Positions 42,801-54,155 of a stretch of 64,000 nt of DNA are shown in pieces; the first letter of the stretch is position 1, and every line of letters starts with the position of its first letter. The position numbers and the translations under genes are program-made. The stretch is from Mytilus galloprovincialis (taxonomy: Eukaryota; Mollusca; Bivalvia; Mytilida; Mytilidae): NCBI RefSeq assembly GCF_965363235.1, contig NC_134847.1, positions 51,770,805 to 51,834,804 of the forward strand, in the 5' to 3' direction. The notes under the pieces were generated by a model, which was given only the letters and a program-made list of their open reading frames with translations, had not been told where the DNA came from and did no database searches.

Positions 42801-45800
42801 AATCTTAGATAGAATCCATATAGGAGTCACGCCTGGGACTATTTAATACCCCCCCCCCCCTCCAAACAACAAAAAAAAAAATAAAATTAAAAAATTAAAA
42901 AATAATACTATGCCTAAATCAGCACGAGTACTTCAATGCTTGCTTCATCGTATAACTCTGAAATAAAAGCTAAAACATTATTTAAATATTTCCCCACAAT
43001 AAATCCAAAACCAGTTCCCGACCAGTATCAGTACCTAAAACTTCAGCGTTTTGAACTATTTGGACGTCCTGCTATATATAACATAGATTGTAAGAACACT
43101 AAATACAATTAACCTTAGCTTGATACCAAGTCATTCTGTCTAATCCAGCATAGAAACAAGAGCTGTTGTAAGCTTGGAAGCCTGGTGGACAAGACTTCAA
43201 GGCTTGATGGCATGCTGCAAAACAAAAACAATTTGAAACTTGAAAAATAAATAAAAATGATGCAGATGTTGTTTTTTTTTTATATCTAAATGGCTAGTTT
43301 GTATTATAAAACTTATGTATATCTTTTTTTTTCTATAATTTTTCCAAATTTAGTGGAAGTTTGTTTTTCCAGTAAATAATTCGCCGATATGTTTTCCGTA
43401 TGCAGTGAACTCAGCGTGACCTTTCTCGTAAAATTCCGGTGATCGCTATACGTCCTATACGCATGCCTCTGTCATTTAAATAAACTATTACCTTATTGTA
43501 CATGTTATACATGTGCTCAATATCCATGCTTCTTTATTGATTGTTTACTATAAGGTGACAATCAGTAAACAACGGTTTCAAAACACGACAATTAATTAGC
43601 TGCCATATTTTCACATCATTACAGACCAAAATTGACGATTATACGATATGGATTCGTAAAAATAATAAAATCGTACACAAAAGGCTAAGTTTATGATATA
43701 TACATGCATTATTTTTCACCAGTCACTCGTTTGAGATGACTTTAACTAACATACACGTGACGGAGAATGTACGCATATAATTTCTTAAAAAGCAATAACG
43801 TGTTACCGTTATTTTGTCTCTCGCCCCGAAACCACAAAACCAAGGTATTCGTAATATAAGATTACCATCATGAGTTTGTTGATCTTTAACGTTATGGTTA
43901 TCCATTTCACAGATGATAACAGTTACGTATAATAGGGGGGAGTCTTAATCGTCTACCTTTTCCCGAATGTGACCTCCAGAATGATAATTATTACCGGATT
44001 TTTACCAGCATGAGCGACATTTGAAGAAGGACCTGCATACCCTTCCTGTGCACCTGAGAACATCCTCAGTGGTAGGGTTTGTGTGGTTAACTCTTTAGTT
44101 TTCTATGTTGTGTTTTATCTTTTGAGTACTGTTATTTGTCTATTTGTCTTTTCTTTTTTGAGCCATGGCGTTAACTTTTTTTTTATATGAGTCGAAAAGT
44201 CTCTTTGGTATCTTTCGCTTCTTTTTTTATATCACAATGTCACAGTGCATTAATATTGAATACGAACAATCCTTTACTTTTAATGGTTAAAACAAATAAC
44301 TCTTTTTCTTGTTTGAATGGTTTACATCAATTTTTTTATTTACCAGTAGACGAAGTTTGAGTACTAGACGTTATCCTATAAGAAGGGGTCGTTGTTATGG
44401 GTACATTACTATTACAAAGGTCAGTGTCACAGCAAGCACCATTAAGTTGCAACTGTTGTCTCTTGCCCAAAATGTTATTTGTCGATACTTTAAGCTTACT
44501 GCATAACTGAAATCAAATATAAGACGAATACAGAAGAAGACACAAAGAAACTTTTAAACATCTTTAAGAATAAAGCCTCGGTCACACCTCACCGGATAGC
44601 ACGAACGGACGACTAACGGATGAAAATAAAAGTTGTCCGTTGACAAAATTTGTATTTGGTGGGAGTCCGTTGATGTACGGATCAAATAAAACGGACGCGT
44701 AACGAATACATAATGAACACACAACGGATATGCAACGTACGAGAAACGGAAACGTATGAGTACCGCATAAAACGGACACATAACGGAAGCGTACCGGATA
44801 AAACAGATGAAAAAGATATACAGAAAAATTAAAGGCGACAATAATAATACATGTAAATCGCATAAATATTCAAAACGTTTCTGTGTGACTGGTATATATA
44901 TTGGTTTGTTCTTCAAAATGCCACCAAAGGGTAGTGTATGGCCTGAATAAGTGCTGCTTGATTGTGGATAGGTGCCCTTACTCTAAGATCGATTATGAAT
45001 AACAGGAATTCATGAACCTTAAGAAATCTGACATACCAAAAATTGGCATTTCTGACGCGAAATTTTCAATTGGCATTTATCAGTTTCAGATCCGTTCATC
45101 ATCCGTTTTATCCGTTATACGTCAGGTAGAAGTCCGTTTTACATTCGTTCAACATCCGTTTTATCCGTTAAACGTCCGGTAGTAGTCCGTTTATGAATTT
45201 ATCTGCCAGACCTCCAACGGATGTATTATACCATTAACGGTACTAATTTTCCTGCACCACGGACACGTAACGGATACAAAACGGAAACGAAACGGACGAG
45301 TATCGCACAAAACGTCTACCGGACGTTCAACGGACAATTCATCCGTTGGACGTCCGTTCAAAGTTTTGAACATGCTCAAAATTTTCCACCGGACAGAACG
45401 GACGTCGACGGATAAAGCGTACCCTAAACGAAAATGCAACGAATATGGACGGACGTCTATCGGACGTCTAACAGACATGAACAGATTGATAACAGATTAT
45501 CCGTTAGGCATCCGTTCAAGCTATCCGTCAAGGTGTGACCGAGGTTTAAAAGATCTACAAAACATCAATTTAGACAACTTAGGAAAAAAAATATGCATAG
45601 TCAATAAATATTGGTCATCATTGATAACATTTCATTTTAGTAACCATGGAAACGGTTGCAGATATGATTATTGGAATTCATTTATCTTTTAATTAAAAAA
45701 AATATATTCAGGTTGATAATGTATGATATCCAACTACTATATCAATTAGCTTTAACGTGTATTTCTATCTATTCTCTTTACTGAATATGTCTTTTATCTA

Positions 45801-48800
45801 TTTCCAGTCAAAGCTACTTGGTCAACAAAACAATACATCATCGATTTCAAAGGAGTCGTGTTGCTATACTTTTCAGGGTTGCATTTTGTGATTTTCATAA
45901 TTAATTGATTCACAATATATCTGTTCCTTCTGGATAACTCTATTTTATGTATTTTTTCTTAGGTCTTACTCTCGGTAACGAAACACCCACCAGCAGTGAT
46001 GAAAACGGAAAATTCATTGTCATTTGGCAAAATCTAAAACTTAAACTAATCAAAACTTAGTATAGGCATTTCCTTAATAGAAAATGGTCAATTAAAATCA
46101 TAAAGATTGTTTAACCTCTCTCTTGTATGGCAGCCACATAAAATTACATTATATTGACATCGATTATTATCTTAACAAAAAGCAGACATACTAGGTAGAA
46201 ATGTAAAAAAATAAGGACACAGCAGTAAATTCGATATTATAATTTAATTCAATTAGATTGTTTAGAAAACATGATAACCTTAATCACTATAAAACTTCGA
46301 CCAATCGATTGTACAAAAATCATTAAAGAAATATCAAGCTAATAATTTGGTAAACCAATTGCAAGTTCAAAACAGACCATTGCACTGTTGTTTGTAGAGG
46401 AAACCCTAGCTAAATAAGATTGTCGGTGAATTAACATATATGCATTGTAAAACATCGATAATAGTACATTTCAAAAGGTCTACATCATTGAAAGGATGCA
46501 GGAGTGTAGAATGATTTGAAGCTCTAAATTTGTTTTCCTACAATTGAATAAGCGCAGTCACAAAGTCGAAATGTTTTATCGCGAGATGGATTATGAGTTC
46601 TCATATGCAATATTACTGCTTAAATAGAAACAATTGATAAAAGAGTTTTGAAGCTTACTTGCATCTTCTGTTACGTGTTGAATTCTAGATCAAATAATTT
46701 GGGAAGGTGAAAGATTTTTCGATCTTTCAACGTAATACTATTGCAATTTGTTTAAAAGGAAAATTAACATAATCAATCGTTTTGTTCCGAAGATATTTTA
46801 GATGCTTTCCGTTTCTGATAATGTAATCAGACTGTCCTATGTTTTTTGTGTAGAAAAAAAAAACTTAATGTAAAATATGATGCTGCAACAACTCGTTTCT
46901 AATAACGTATACTTACAGCGGTATCCATACATCCTAATCTAATCACCTGTCTGAGATCCAGACTCAATGTTTCAAGTACAAAGCATTGCTGAAAATATTT
47001 TGGAACTTAAATTAGTATTTCAATATTTTAAGTCAGGAACGAAATTATGATTAGAAAAAACATTTCGACAGTACTGAGGCTCTTTTCTTGCTTAACATTC
47101 ATAATTGCCGCTCAAATAAATGATAATTTAAAATAACAATAGCTCAAACACATCAAACGAAATGATTATAACAGTCATATTCCTGATTTAGTAGAGGCGT
47201 TTTCTTATGTGGAATATGGCGGATCAGCATAGTGTTATAATATTAATCCCCATTTAAACAACCAAATAATTAAACTAAAAAGAAAAAGCATATTAGCAAC
47301 ATGAGCAAACACGAAGGACAAAAATACAAAATTTACCAAAGCGCAATAAAAATAAAATCACAAAATAACAGAACTCCGAGGAAAATTCAAAACGGAATGT
47401 CTCTATTCAAATGGCACAATCCAACGCTCAAACACACCAAACGAATGGATCACAACCGGCATTGTCTTATGGAAAAAATGGTGGATTAAATCTGTTTTTT
47501 AGGTAGCTTAACCTCTCATTTGTATGACAGTCGCATTATATTCAATTATATTGACAGCTATGTGTGAAGAATAACAAACAGACATAGTTGTCGTTTGTTT
47601 ATTTAATTAATACGTGATTCTCGAGGGAAACGCTTCAAATATAAGAGAACTACAACACAACAGAAACACAACATTAAAATGTAACACACACAGAAACGAA
47701 TTATAAGATAACAATGACCATTTCCCTGACTTGATACAGGTCATTTTAAAATATAAATGGTTGTTTGAACCTGGTTTTGTGGCATGCCAAACCTCCCGCT
47801 TTAATGGCGATGTTAATTATAACATTAAAATGACAACATTACATGACAGGACTACAATACAAATAAATTGGAGAAAATATAGGACAGAGAAACAAACGAA
47901 TAAAAGTCTCAAAAAGTTGTAATCAATACGCCTTGGACAAGAACATCATTATTATTTAGAATTTAGAATAATTCATTCTTTTGTGAACAGTAAATATTAT
48001 AAAATGACTATATAATACATCTACATGATTGAACTGAAGTGGTGACGAGATAAAGAATAAAAAACGGACTCATTACAAAAATACACAGCCGTGTAGGATA
48101 AAGCAGTCAACAAAAAACATGTAACAAAGAAGCACAAAAGGGCATAAAGACAAAGCACATTAGCAAAAATCGAAGACAATAATACAAAAAATTACTATTA
48201 TAATAGCACAATAACACAATGACGGGTTGTATAAATACAGGGCCACGTCAAATGGATATTACCAACAATAGACTGAACAGTAAAACAATAAAATAATTAA
48301 TAAAGACAAATAAAAGAACAAATGTATATCCCATATGCAGTAGAAGTTTATTGCTGCTAAGAAAATTGAAAACTAACCAATGCAATCCACATGTAGTTTG
48401 TGATCTATTTGACCATATGGGACCTTAACTATAGGACATATCGTTTCATAAAATTGAAGAAAGACTTTGCACTAGAATTTTAATTCAGTTCCGTTAAATC
48501 TGTCTTAGATAAAAGAGGTTCAAAGTTCTACATTAGGTTTATTTCTAGAAAAAGGTTAAACACCTGACATACAGGTCGGTGGTTATGTAACAAGAAAATG
48601 TGTCTAGTTTAGGCAAGAGTAAACTGGTCTCGTCTAGATAAAGGCAGTAGTAGTATACCGCTGTTCAATAGTCATAAATCGTTTTAACTGAAACATATCC
48701 AGGTCACAAACCAAAACTGAGGGAACACATCAACTATTAGAGGAACAAAACGAAACAAAAGAAACACTGAATTGATACAAAATCAAACATTAACATACAC

Positions 48801-50350
48801 AGAAACGAACTATGTGATAGCAACTGCCATATTTAACTCAACAATTTCAACTCACTTTGCCATTGTTACATGTGGTTGTCCTGTTGCAATTTTCGATTTT
48901 ATCGATGTCGTTGCAGCTGAAGCATCTGACTGAAAAATTATCAAAGAACACTTGACTGTTGATCACTGTATCGATAATTATCTTATAAAAAACTAGCAAG
49001 TGCTAATACCCTTGGCGTTTGGTAATAATATCTACAGGAGCAATTTAATACATTTTGACACCCCATTAAAATGATATTTAGTAAAAATTAGTCATTGAAG
49101 GTATCAGACTGAAAATCATCAGCAATTAAACTGGACAATTGAAATGACGTTTGCTATATTTGTTTTACAGCATCGATTATTTCTTTTCTTACTTTACTAC
49201 TTTATACTGTACGTTTCCCATAAATGCAGTTTTTTTTATTCTTCAAGAAATGTGATCTATTTGATATTGTTGTATAATAATATAATAGAATTTATGATTC
49301 AGCATAAATTCGGTTATTAGTGTACGCAATGTGTGTCATTGACCGTGCTACTTTTTGTCTAATGTGGGTCATCACTTATCCGATTGATCACGCGCAGTAT
49401 GACTGCGAATGCAATCTTTTCAATAGCTACATTCAACAATAGCAGACGTATATTTATTTTGAGGATTTTAAAAACCCACCCACCGCTATATGTTTATAAT
49501 ATATTTGGACAATTTTTGCTGTGTGTTGATGTATTTTTTCAGAATGTTCCTGTTACAATAAATGGTTCGGGACGTCTACTAAGCAGTCAACTGTATATGG
49601 AGCGTATCAGTTTGGTATCCAGTGTACTTATCTCAAGTCCGTATTTTGCTGGTTGAAGTTTACCATCTTAACTTTATGTGTGTGTTCTGTTTCAAGACTA
49701 AGTATTTTAGAGACATTTCGCTGCGTTTACTTTAGATATGCGTCATTTTGTCGCATATTTCAATTAGCATCCAAAACATTTGATATTGGGGGTCTCTGTA
49801 TCCCAGGACCCACCACACAAAAAATAATGAATCTCTGTATCACAGGATTCATTTTATTTTATTTTATTGGATGCTTCATTTATTGTAAATATTTAGATAT
49901 CTATCTAGTTAGTTATCTAGTTATCTTTTGTAGTCAGCCAATATGAAAGGTGACTACGTTCATTTAATTATCTATCTGTTTGCTATATATATATCTTAAC
50001 TGTTTATCTAGTTTTATGTGTTTATAATTTTGTAGTTTGTAATAAAGCTGTGGCCAAATACTGCCAAAACTGTGTTTCTGATATTTGCGCATCAATAATA
50101 AACTTGGGTTTAACTTGTTCAGAAATGGGAGTTATAATTGAAGTATATATGTGTTTGCATTAGTTCAGTGAATTTGAAATTCAAGTATGGTCCCTTTACT
50201 TACAGCACTTTTTACACATCAATGGACACAACTTTGTTGCTATGTTAGAATTATTTTGGCAAAATCCTGGATTTGAGGATTCCATATCTATGCATATGTT
50301 ATCGTCAACATTGCGGCAATCGTTCATCAATGAAATAGAAGTAGTATTAC
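39617..50350 (-). CDS. Secreted-type ShK + Ly6/uPAR + C-type lectin protein, seven exons, 5' end missing
   Basis: Exons in transcript order: 50,204-50,350, 48,856-48,929, 46,917-46,988, 44,344-44,506, 43,114-43,214, 41,439-41,550, 39,617-39,852. All splice sites are GT-AG and every phase fits (1,0,0,1,0,1 between them), giving about 301 residues after an unseen first exon ending in phase 1. Domains: six-cysteine ShK-like (exon 1; ends CPLMCKKC); ten-cysteine Ly6/uPAR-like (exons 2-4; starts FRCFSCND, ends ACCDTDLCN); Ser/Thr linker (end of exon 4); C-type lectin domain (exons 5-7). The lectin part has CPPGF, MTWYQAKTFC, WTDGW, WTWSSTG, NSCLW and YCKDTNNPLCE, but lacks EPN/QPD and WND calcium/sugar motifs, so classic sugar binding is doubtful. 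The disulfide-rich make-up implies secretion or a cell-surface role; immune recognition is a guess. The signal peptide exon should lie above 50,350. Confidence 0.8.
40080..40165 (+). repeat. SINE-like repeat family A, partial copy
   Basis: AACAGAAAGTCCGTAGTCAAATGGCAAAATCTAAAG and CACATCACACGAATGG match the family A core. Lies in the last lectin intron. Confidence 0.65.
40400..40530 (+). repeat. SINE-like repeat family B, reverse-orientation copy
   Basis: AATGAGGCAATTATCCACAAAAGATC, AACTATAGGTCATCGGACGGCCTTCAACAATGAG match the reverse complement of the 58 kb copy. Confidence 0.65.
40571..40756. mobile_element. Fold-back MITE, 186 bp
   Basis: CATAATAGTTATTGAA...CTGGTCAT at the left is repeated inverted at the right, then GGACTGCCC / GGGCAGTCC, ACAGTGGCATTGACT / AGTCAATACCACTGT and GATAATGAC / GTCATTATT. 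The two arms of about 85 bp leave a loop of about 14 bp (TGAGCCGTAGGCGA). In a lectin intron. Confidence 0.85.
41439..41550 (-). CDS. Exon for middle of C-type lectin domain
   Basis: Encodes TFCINKCAKLADFESVNEL, matching the conserved C...A.LA....E.E segment. Donor GTAAGTAC is strong; acceptor ACTTGTAG is short but usable. Confidence 0.8.
43114..43214 (-). CDS. Exon for start of C-type lectin domain
   Basis: Encodes SCPPGFQAYNSSCFYAG and RMTWYQAK. The extra Cys pair marks a long-form lectin domain. Acceptor TTTTGCAG; donor GTTAAT is weak, so this intron is the least certain on sequence alone, though the phase and protein match are exact. Confidence 0.8.
44344..44506 (-). CDS. Exon for end of Ly6/uPAR-like domain and Ser/Thr linker
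   Basis: Begins LCSKLKVSTN, then NGACCDTDLCNS: the CC-x4-CN ending that defines LU domains. The last 22 residues are almost half Ser and Thr, a probable O-glycosylated hinge. Acceptor ATTTCAG, donor GTAAAT. Confidence 0.8.
44573..45547. mobile_element. 975 bp MITE packed with ACGGAC/GTCCGT words
   Basis: Ends AAGCCTCGGTCACACCT and AGGTGTGACCGAGGTTT are inverted, with the inner ATAGC / GCTAT continuing the match to about 28 bp. The left half is full of ACGGA and AACGGAT words, the right half of TCCGTT and GTCCG words, so the interior is itself loosely inverted. Non-coding; frames across it follow the repeats. It sits 66 bp upstream of the 44,344-44,506 exon. Confidence 0.85.
45990..46215 (+). 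repeat. SINE-like repeat family A copy
   Basis: CATTTGGCAAAATCTAAAAC, GGCATTTCCTTAATAGAAAATGG and CTCTCTTGTATGGCAG match the family; the middle is deleted. Confidence 0.6.
46917..46988 (-). CDS. Exon for middle of Ly6/uPAR-like domain
   Basis: 72 bp, exactly 24 codons, phase 0 at both ends. Carries QCFVLETLSLD and IRLGCMDTA, with the GC of the LU beta-finger. Acceptor ATATTTTCAG, donor GTAAGT. Confidence 0.75.
47290..47580 (+). repeat. SINE-like repeat family A copy
   Basis: ATCACAAAATAACAGAACTCCGAGGAAAATTCAAAACGGAA followed by CAAATGGCACAATC and CACCAAACGAATGG. A further partial copy (ACACATCAAACGAAATG, TTCCTGATTTAGTAGAGGCG) precedes it at about 47,145-47,225, and another short one is near 47,715-47,800. 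Confidence 0.7.
48856..48929 (-). CDS. Exon for first part of Ly6/uPAR-like domain
   Basis: 74 bp encoding RCFSCNDIDKIENC and NRTTTCNNGK. C-x2-C at the start is the Ly6/uPAR (LU) opening. Acceptor AATTTTTCAG, donor GTGAGT. Contains a possible N-glycosylation site NRT. Confidence 0.75.
50204..50350 (-). CDS. Exon for ShK-like domain
   Basis: 147 bp, entering with two bases of a split codon. Six cysteines are spaced DC-x8-C-x10-C-x11-C-x3-C-x2-C, closing with CPLMCKKC, the C-x3-C-x2-C end typical of ShKT domains. Donor GTAAGTAAAG is strong; acceptor AATATAG is moderate. ShKT domains occur in channel-blocking peptides but also in many enzymes and lectins; nothing here indicates a toxin. Confidence 0.75.
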
Positions 50351-50469
50351 CTATATTAATGTACGATGTTGTTAATTAATTTCAAATATTATGCAAGGAT
50401 AAATCAGAAAATCAGTAGTGGTTTATGATTGATTGATTGTTGGTTGCTTAGCGTCCATTGCAATTATAT

Positions 50470-50645
50470 TCTATGATTATGTTTGATGTGTTGCACTTCA
50501 ATGTTCCTGTTTTTCTTATGCTGTCCTCTTATAGTTGAGTGTTTCCCTCGGCTTTATAGTTTGTAACCCGGATTTGTATCTCTCAATCGGTTTATGACTT
50601 TTGAACACCGGTATAATACTGTTGACTTTATTAATGACACCTTTA
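50470..50645 (+). repeat. Dispersed repeat, single-copy relative of the 572 array
   Basis: Contains TTGCACTTCAATGTTCCTG once, then AGTTTGTAACCCGGA, TCTCTCAATCGG and TATGACTTTTGAACACCGGTATA. Confidence 0.75.
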
Positions 50646-50650
50646 GACAC

Positions 50651-52087
50651 ATATGACCTTAAATGGATTTGCCTATTATTTGATGGCTCTTTGGTTATAA
50701 ACTCTTCAACTGTTTCGTTTCTTATACATCGTTGGATTTCAAATATTCAGCTTTGGGTGTTCGTGATGAAGGTATATCCAGAATAAAACACTTTGGACGC
50801 AAAACATTCATAAAGTGTTGTTTTAATTTTTTTTTATTTAATAGAAGATCTAGCTTAATATATTATCATGGATTATCGGTTTTGTAACATATCCAATTAT
50901 CGCGCAAAGCAAAAGTATGCCGTTGCATATGACATGTTTCAAAAATAGGAACAATTCCTCTTTGTCAATCTATTTTACCGGTGAGTAGTGTGAAATGGCA
51001 AGTTAAACTGTTTTTAAAGTAATCGAATATCATTACTGTTTTTTTTCTACTATTTGGGATTTTATATAAAATACGAATAACATGAAAACTTTGTTTTTTA
51101 AAGTTTCTCTTTTATGACACATTACACAACATTTAGACTGATACGTGTATGTTTGTTCATAAGTTTTAAAAATAAATCATAATGGCACAATTCATATTGA
51201 TACTATCCAATTTAGGAACGATCAACATGTTGCGCATATTTATTTGTATAATATAGACATGTTTACAATGGGATATATTTATCATTACATACACCACCCT
51301 TCATAACATTCATATCTAACGATCTGCTCGTTGATCAACTTGTAATGTTGTATAGCTATTTTAAAAACACGTTTAACATTTCTTGAGTCGCTTGTAGACG
51401 CGCGTCTGATGTACAAAATTACAACACTTGTATCTTTGAATATTTGAATTTCCGATGTTTTAAAACTCACTCTGTTGTTTTGTTGTCATGATTTTTAAAT
51501 CACGAAAATACTCACGATATATTGAACAGCTATGTGTACACATTTTTGATAATACCAGGTCGTCACAGAAGCCATTGTATTTTTCTAAAAGGCTTAAACA
51601 GACATTTGTTTCCAAGTTGTTCCTTTCAGCACATTTAACAATACAAAAAACTGAAAATACTAAAGAAATACATCTTTTTACACATATATATTTATCTCAC
51701 CTCATATACATATCTAGGAATATAATTAGTTTAAAGCAACCGCATAGAGACTTTGTATATTCCATATTAGGTTAGTAGGATTCCATATTGGGTTAGTAGG
51801 CAGGCCTTATTTCAATACACGGTAAGTAGTGATGTTACATCCCTTTACAAAAAATACTACTGTGTTGAGGAAAAATCTTAACGGTTTCAACAGACGACGA
51901 AATTGACGATGAACGATTGAAATAAACTCACAGTTAAAGCTAGCATATTGTTATTGTTGGCGTTTGTTTTCGTTTAGATAAAGTCGAAGTGGGTTCTTTA
52001 TACTAACGGTATTTAAGAGTTGATTACTTTGATAGGCCACCAGTCTAAACACAACATGTTAATACATTCGGTAGGATATATTCGTTT
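50651..52087. other. Upstream of the ShK exon, no exon defended
   Basis: The lectin gene's first exon should lie here or higher. Candidates with a donor were weighed (51,281; 51,469; 51,937) but none gives a signal peptide in the right phase. The frame at 51,285-51,470 resembles a dispersed repeat (AGACGCGCGTCTGATG nearby). Confidence 0.4.
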
Positions 52088-52219
52088 CATAGTGTGTTAG
52101 TGACCTATTTCGACATATATTAGGGCTGTTAATTCCATAGGGGGATTCGAGCTTCAATCTCATCCAATATGTAATTTACTGACCCCATATATATCTTATT
52201 GGGTCACTGACACACTATG
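52088..52219. mobile_element. 132 bp MITE
   Basis: CATAGTGTGTTAGTGACCT and GGGTCACTGACACACTATG are inverted ends matching at 17 of 19. A half copy is at 8,008-8,070. Confidence 0.8.
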
Positions 52220-52294
52220 TAAATTATAATAATTATTTGGAAAAAAAAGCACTAAACAAAAATGACTTTTCAATAGACTGTTTATTTTCTGTTT

Positions 52295-52600
52295 TAAAAA
52301 GTAAAATCACAAAAATACTGAACTCAGAGGGAAATCAAATCGGAAAGTCCATAATCACATGGCAAAATCAAACGACAAAACACACCAAAAACGAATGGAC
52401 AAGAATTGTCATATTCCTGACTTGGTACAGGCATTTTCAAATGTAGAAAATGGTGGAGTAAACCTGGTTTTATAGCGCTAAACCTCTCACTTTGTTGACC
52501 GTATCATCAAATTCCGCTATATTTACAATGATGTGTGAACTAAACAGACATTATAAATAAAATAGTCAAAATATGGGAACAGCAGTCATCATCGTGTAAA
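52295..52600 (+). repeat. SINE-like repeat family A copy
   Basis: Near full length, from AAAATCACAAAAATACTGAA through TCATATTCCTGACTTGGTAC, TTTTATAGCGCTAAACCTCTCAC to AGCAGTCATCATCGTGT. Confidence 0.8.
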
Positions 52601-53859
52601 CGGTCAACAAATACATTTCCATTAGACCTGCCAACCCCCCAAAAAATAAAAAATGTCCGCATATAGAATCCTCACATGATTGCTTTACAAATAATTTTTT
52701 GAACATGCCTACCTGTCGTTATAAAATATAGAATCATCCTCTATACACAAAATGAAATTTGAAATTGGCTGCTTAATACGCATATAAAATTAATGTACGT
52801 TTCCTATCAAAGATAAGACAGTGCAACCTTCGCAAGTTCAGTTACCTTTTAAATTGTGAATATTTACACTATATCACAAGACAAGAAAGGGTTTAAAGTA
52901 TAAAGAATATAACAAAAATGTTACAATAATAATTTTTTCATTATTGTATTAACGAAAATTCAAACAGATTCTTTCACTGCATCGATTGTTTTTCTACATT
53001 TTTTCTTTCAAAACTGTTTCATTTTCAACTTTGGAATTCAAAACAAAAACAAAACAAAAGATGAGGAGCATTTTGATGACTCCATGTAACTGTTTAACGT
53101 GAGCAAATATAGTATCGCCAGAGTATTAAATTCACGAAGTACTTTTTGATGAAACATACCGAAACTTTATCGCTTTTTCAATAGTCTGTACACAGATTGA
53201 GGTTTTTTTTCTATAAGAGCCTGCCTTCAACAACTTTCATTTTTTTTATCACGTCACTTTAACAAAAGCTAATCGGACTACATAATTTATTTTTGAAAAA
53301 TGGAGATATTAGCATAAGCAAATACAAACCGTTCGTGAAAGTTTATTTTTGCTAAGATGAGAAAGGGATTTCGCCCATTAGAGCTAATTCACTAGACATA
53401 GATGGTTTTTTTTCTAGCAAGCTATACTAATCCAATGAGTACTCGATTTATAAATCTTTACCAAGTTGACATCCCTAGTTACTATACATGATAATTCTTT
53501 TTTGAAATTTCGAGTGATAACAGATCTTTGATAACCACTGTTAAATCTTTTTTCAAATAAGATTCTGACGGATAGAAAGCTTAACATAAGGATGTGTCCA
53601 CATCATTAAAAACTGTATGTTGACCTCTTGACCATATATGTCTTTCGATGCAATTGTGTTGTTTTCTTCTGACGTATAACCCGCATTTCTGTTTATCAAT
53701 TTTTGTGCTTTGAATTTAGTTACTTAATCTTAAGCATTAGAAAAGTGTTACTATTTTCATTTTTTTCTTTCAAAACGGGCTAAGAAATCATATCGCTTTT
53801 ACTTTTAATTCATTTCTTAAAAGTAGTTTTAAAAACTACAAAATATATTAGAAAAAAGT

Positions 53860-54155
53860 AAAATCACAAAAGTACTGAACTCCGAGGAAAATTCAAAACG
53901 GAAAGTCCATAATCAAATGGCAAAATCAAATGATAAAACACATCAAACGAATGGACAGCAACTGTTATATTCCTGACTTGGTACAGGTATTTTCAAATGT
54001 AGAAAATTGTGGATTCAACCCGGTTTTATAGCGCTAAATCTTTCACTTGTATGACAGTCGCATCCAATGCCGTTATATTTACAACGATGCGTAAACAAAA
54101 CAGACATAATAGGTAAAATATTCAAATTTGGTTACAGCAGTCATCACTGTGTTAC
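53860..54155 (+). repeat. SINE-like repeat family A, best preserved copy
   Basis: From AAAATCACAAAAGTACTGAA through TTTTATAGCGCTAAATCTTTCAC and CAGACATAATAGGTAAAAT to CAGCAGTCATCACTGTGT. No A-rich or simple-repeat tail was seen. Confidence 0.8.

Noticed and set aside
44554..45692. Several overlapping open frames on both strands
   Set aside because: All follow the ACGGAC/GTCCGT words of the MITE at 44,573-45,547.
51285..51470. Frame ending at a GTATGT donor in phase with the ShK exon, as lectin first exon
   Set aside because: No signal peptide, and the sequence around AGACGCGCGTCTG looks like a dispersed repeat.
51932..51960. ATG exon (MLALT) before a GTGAGT donor as lectin first exon
   Set aside because: Ends in phase 0 while the ShK exon needs phase 1, and is too short for a signal peptide.
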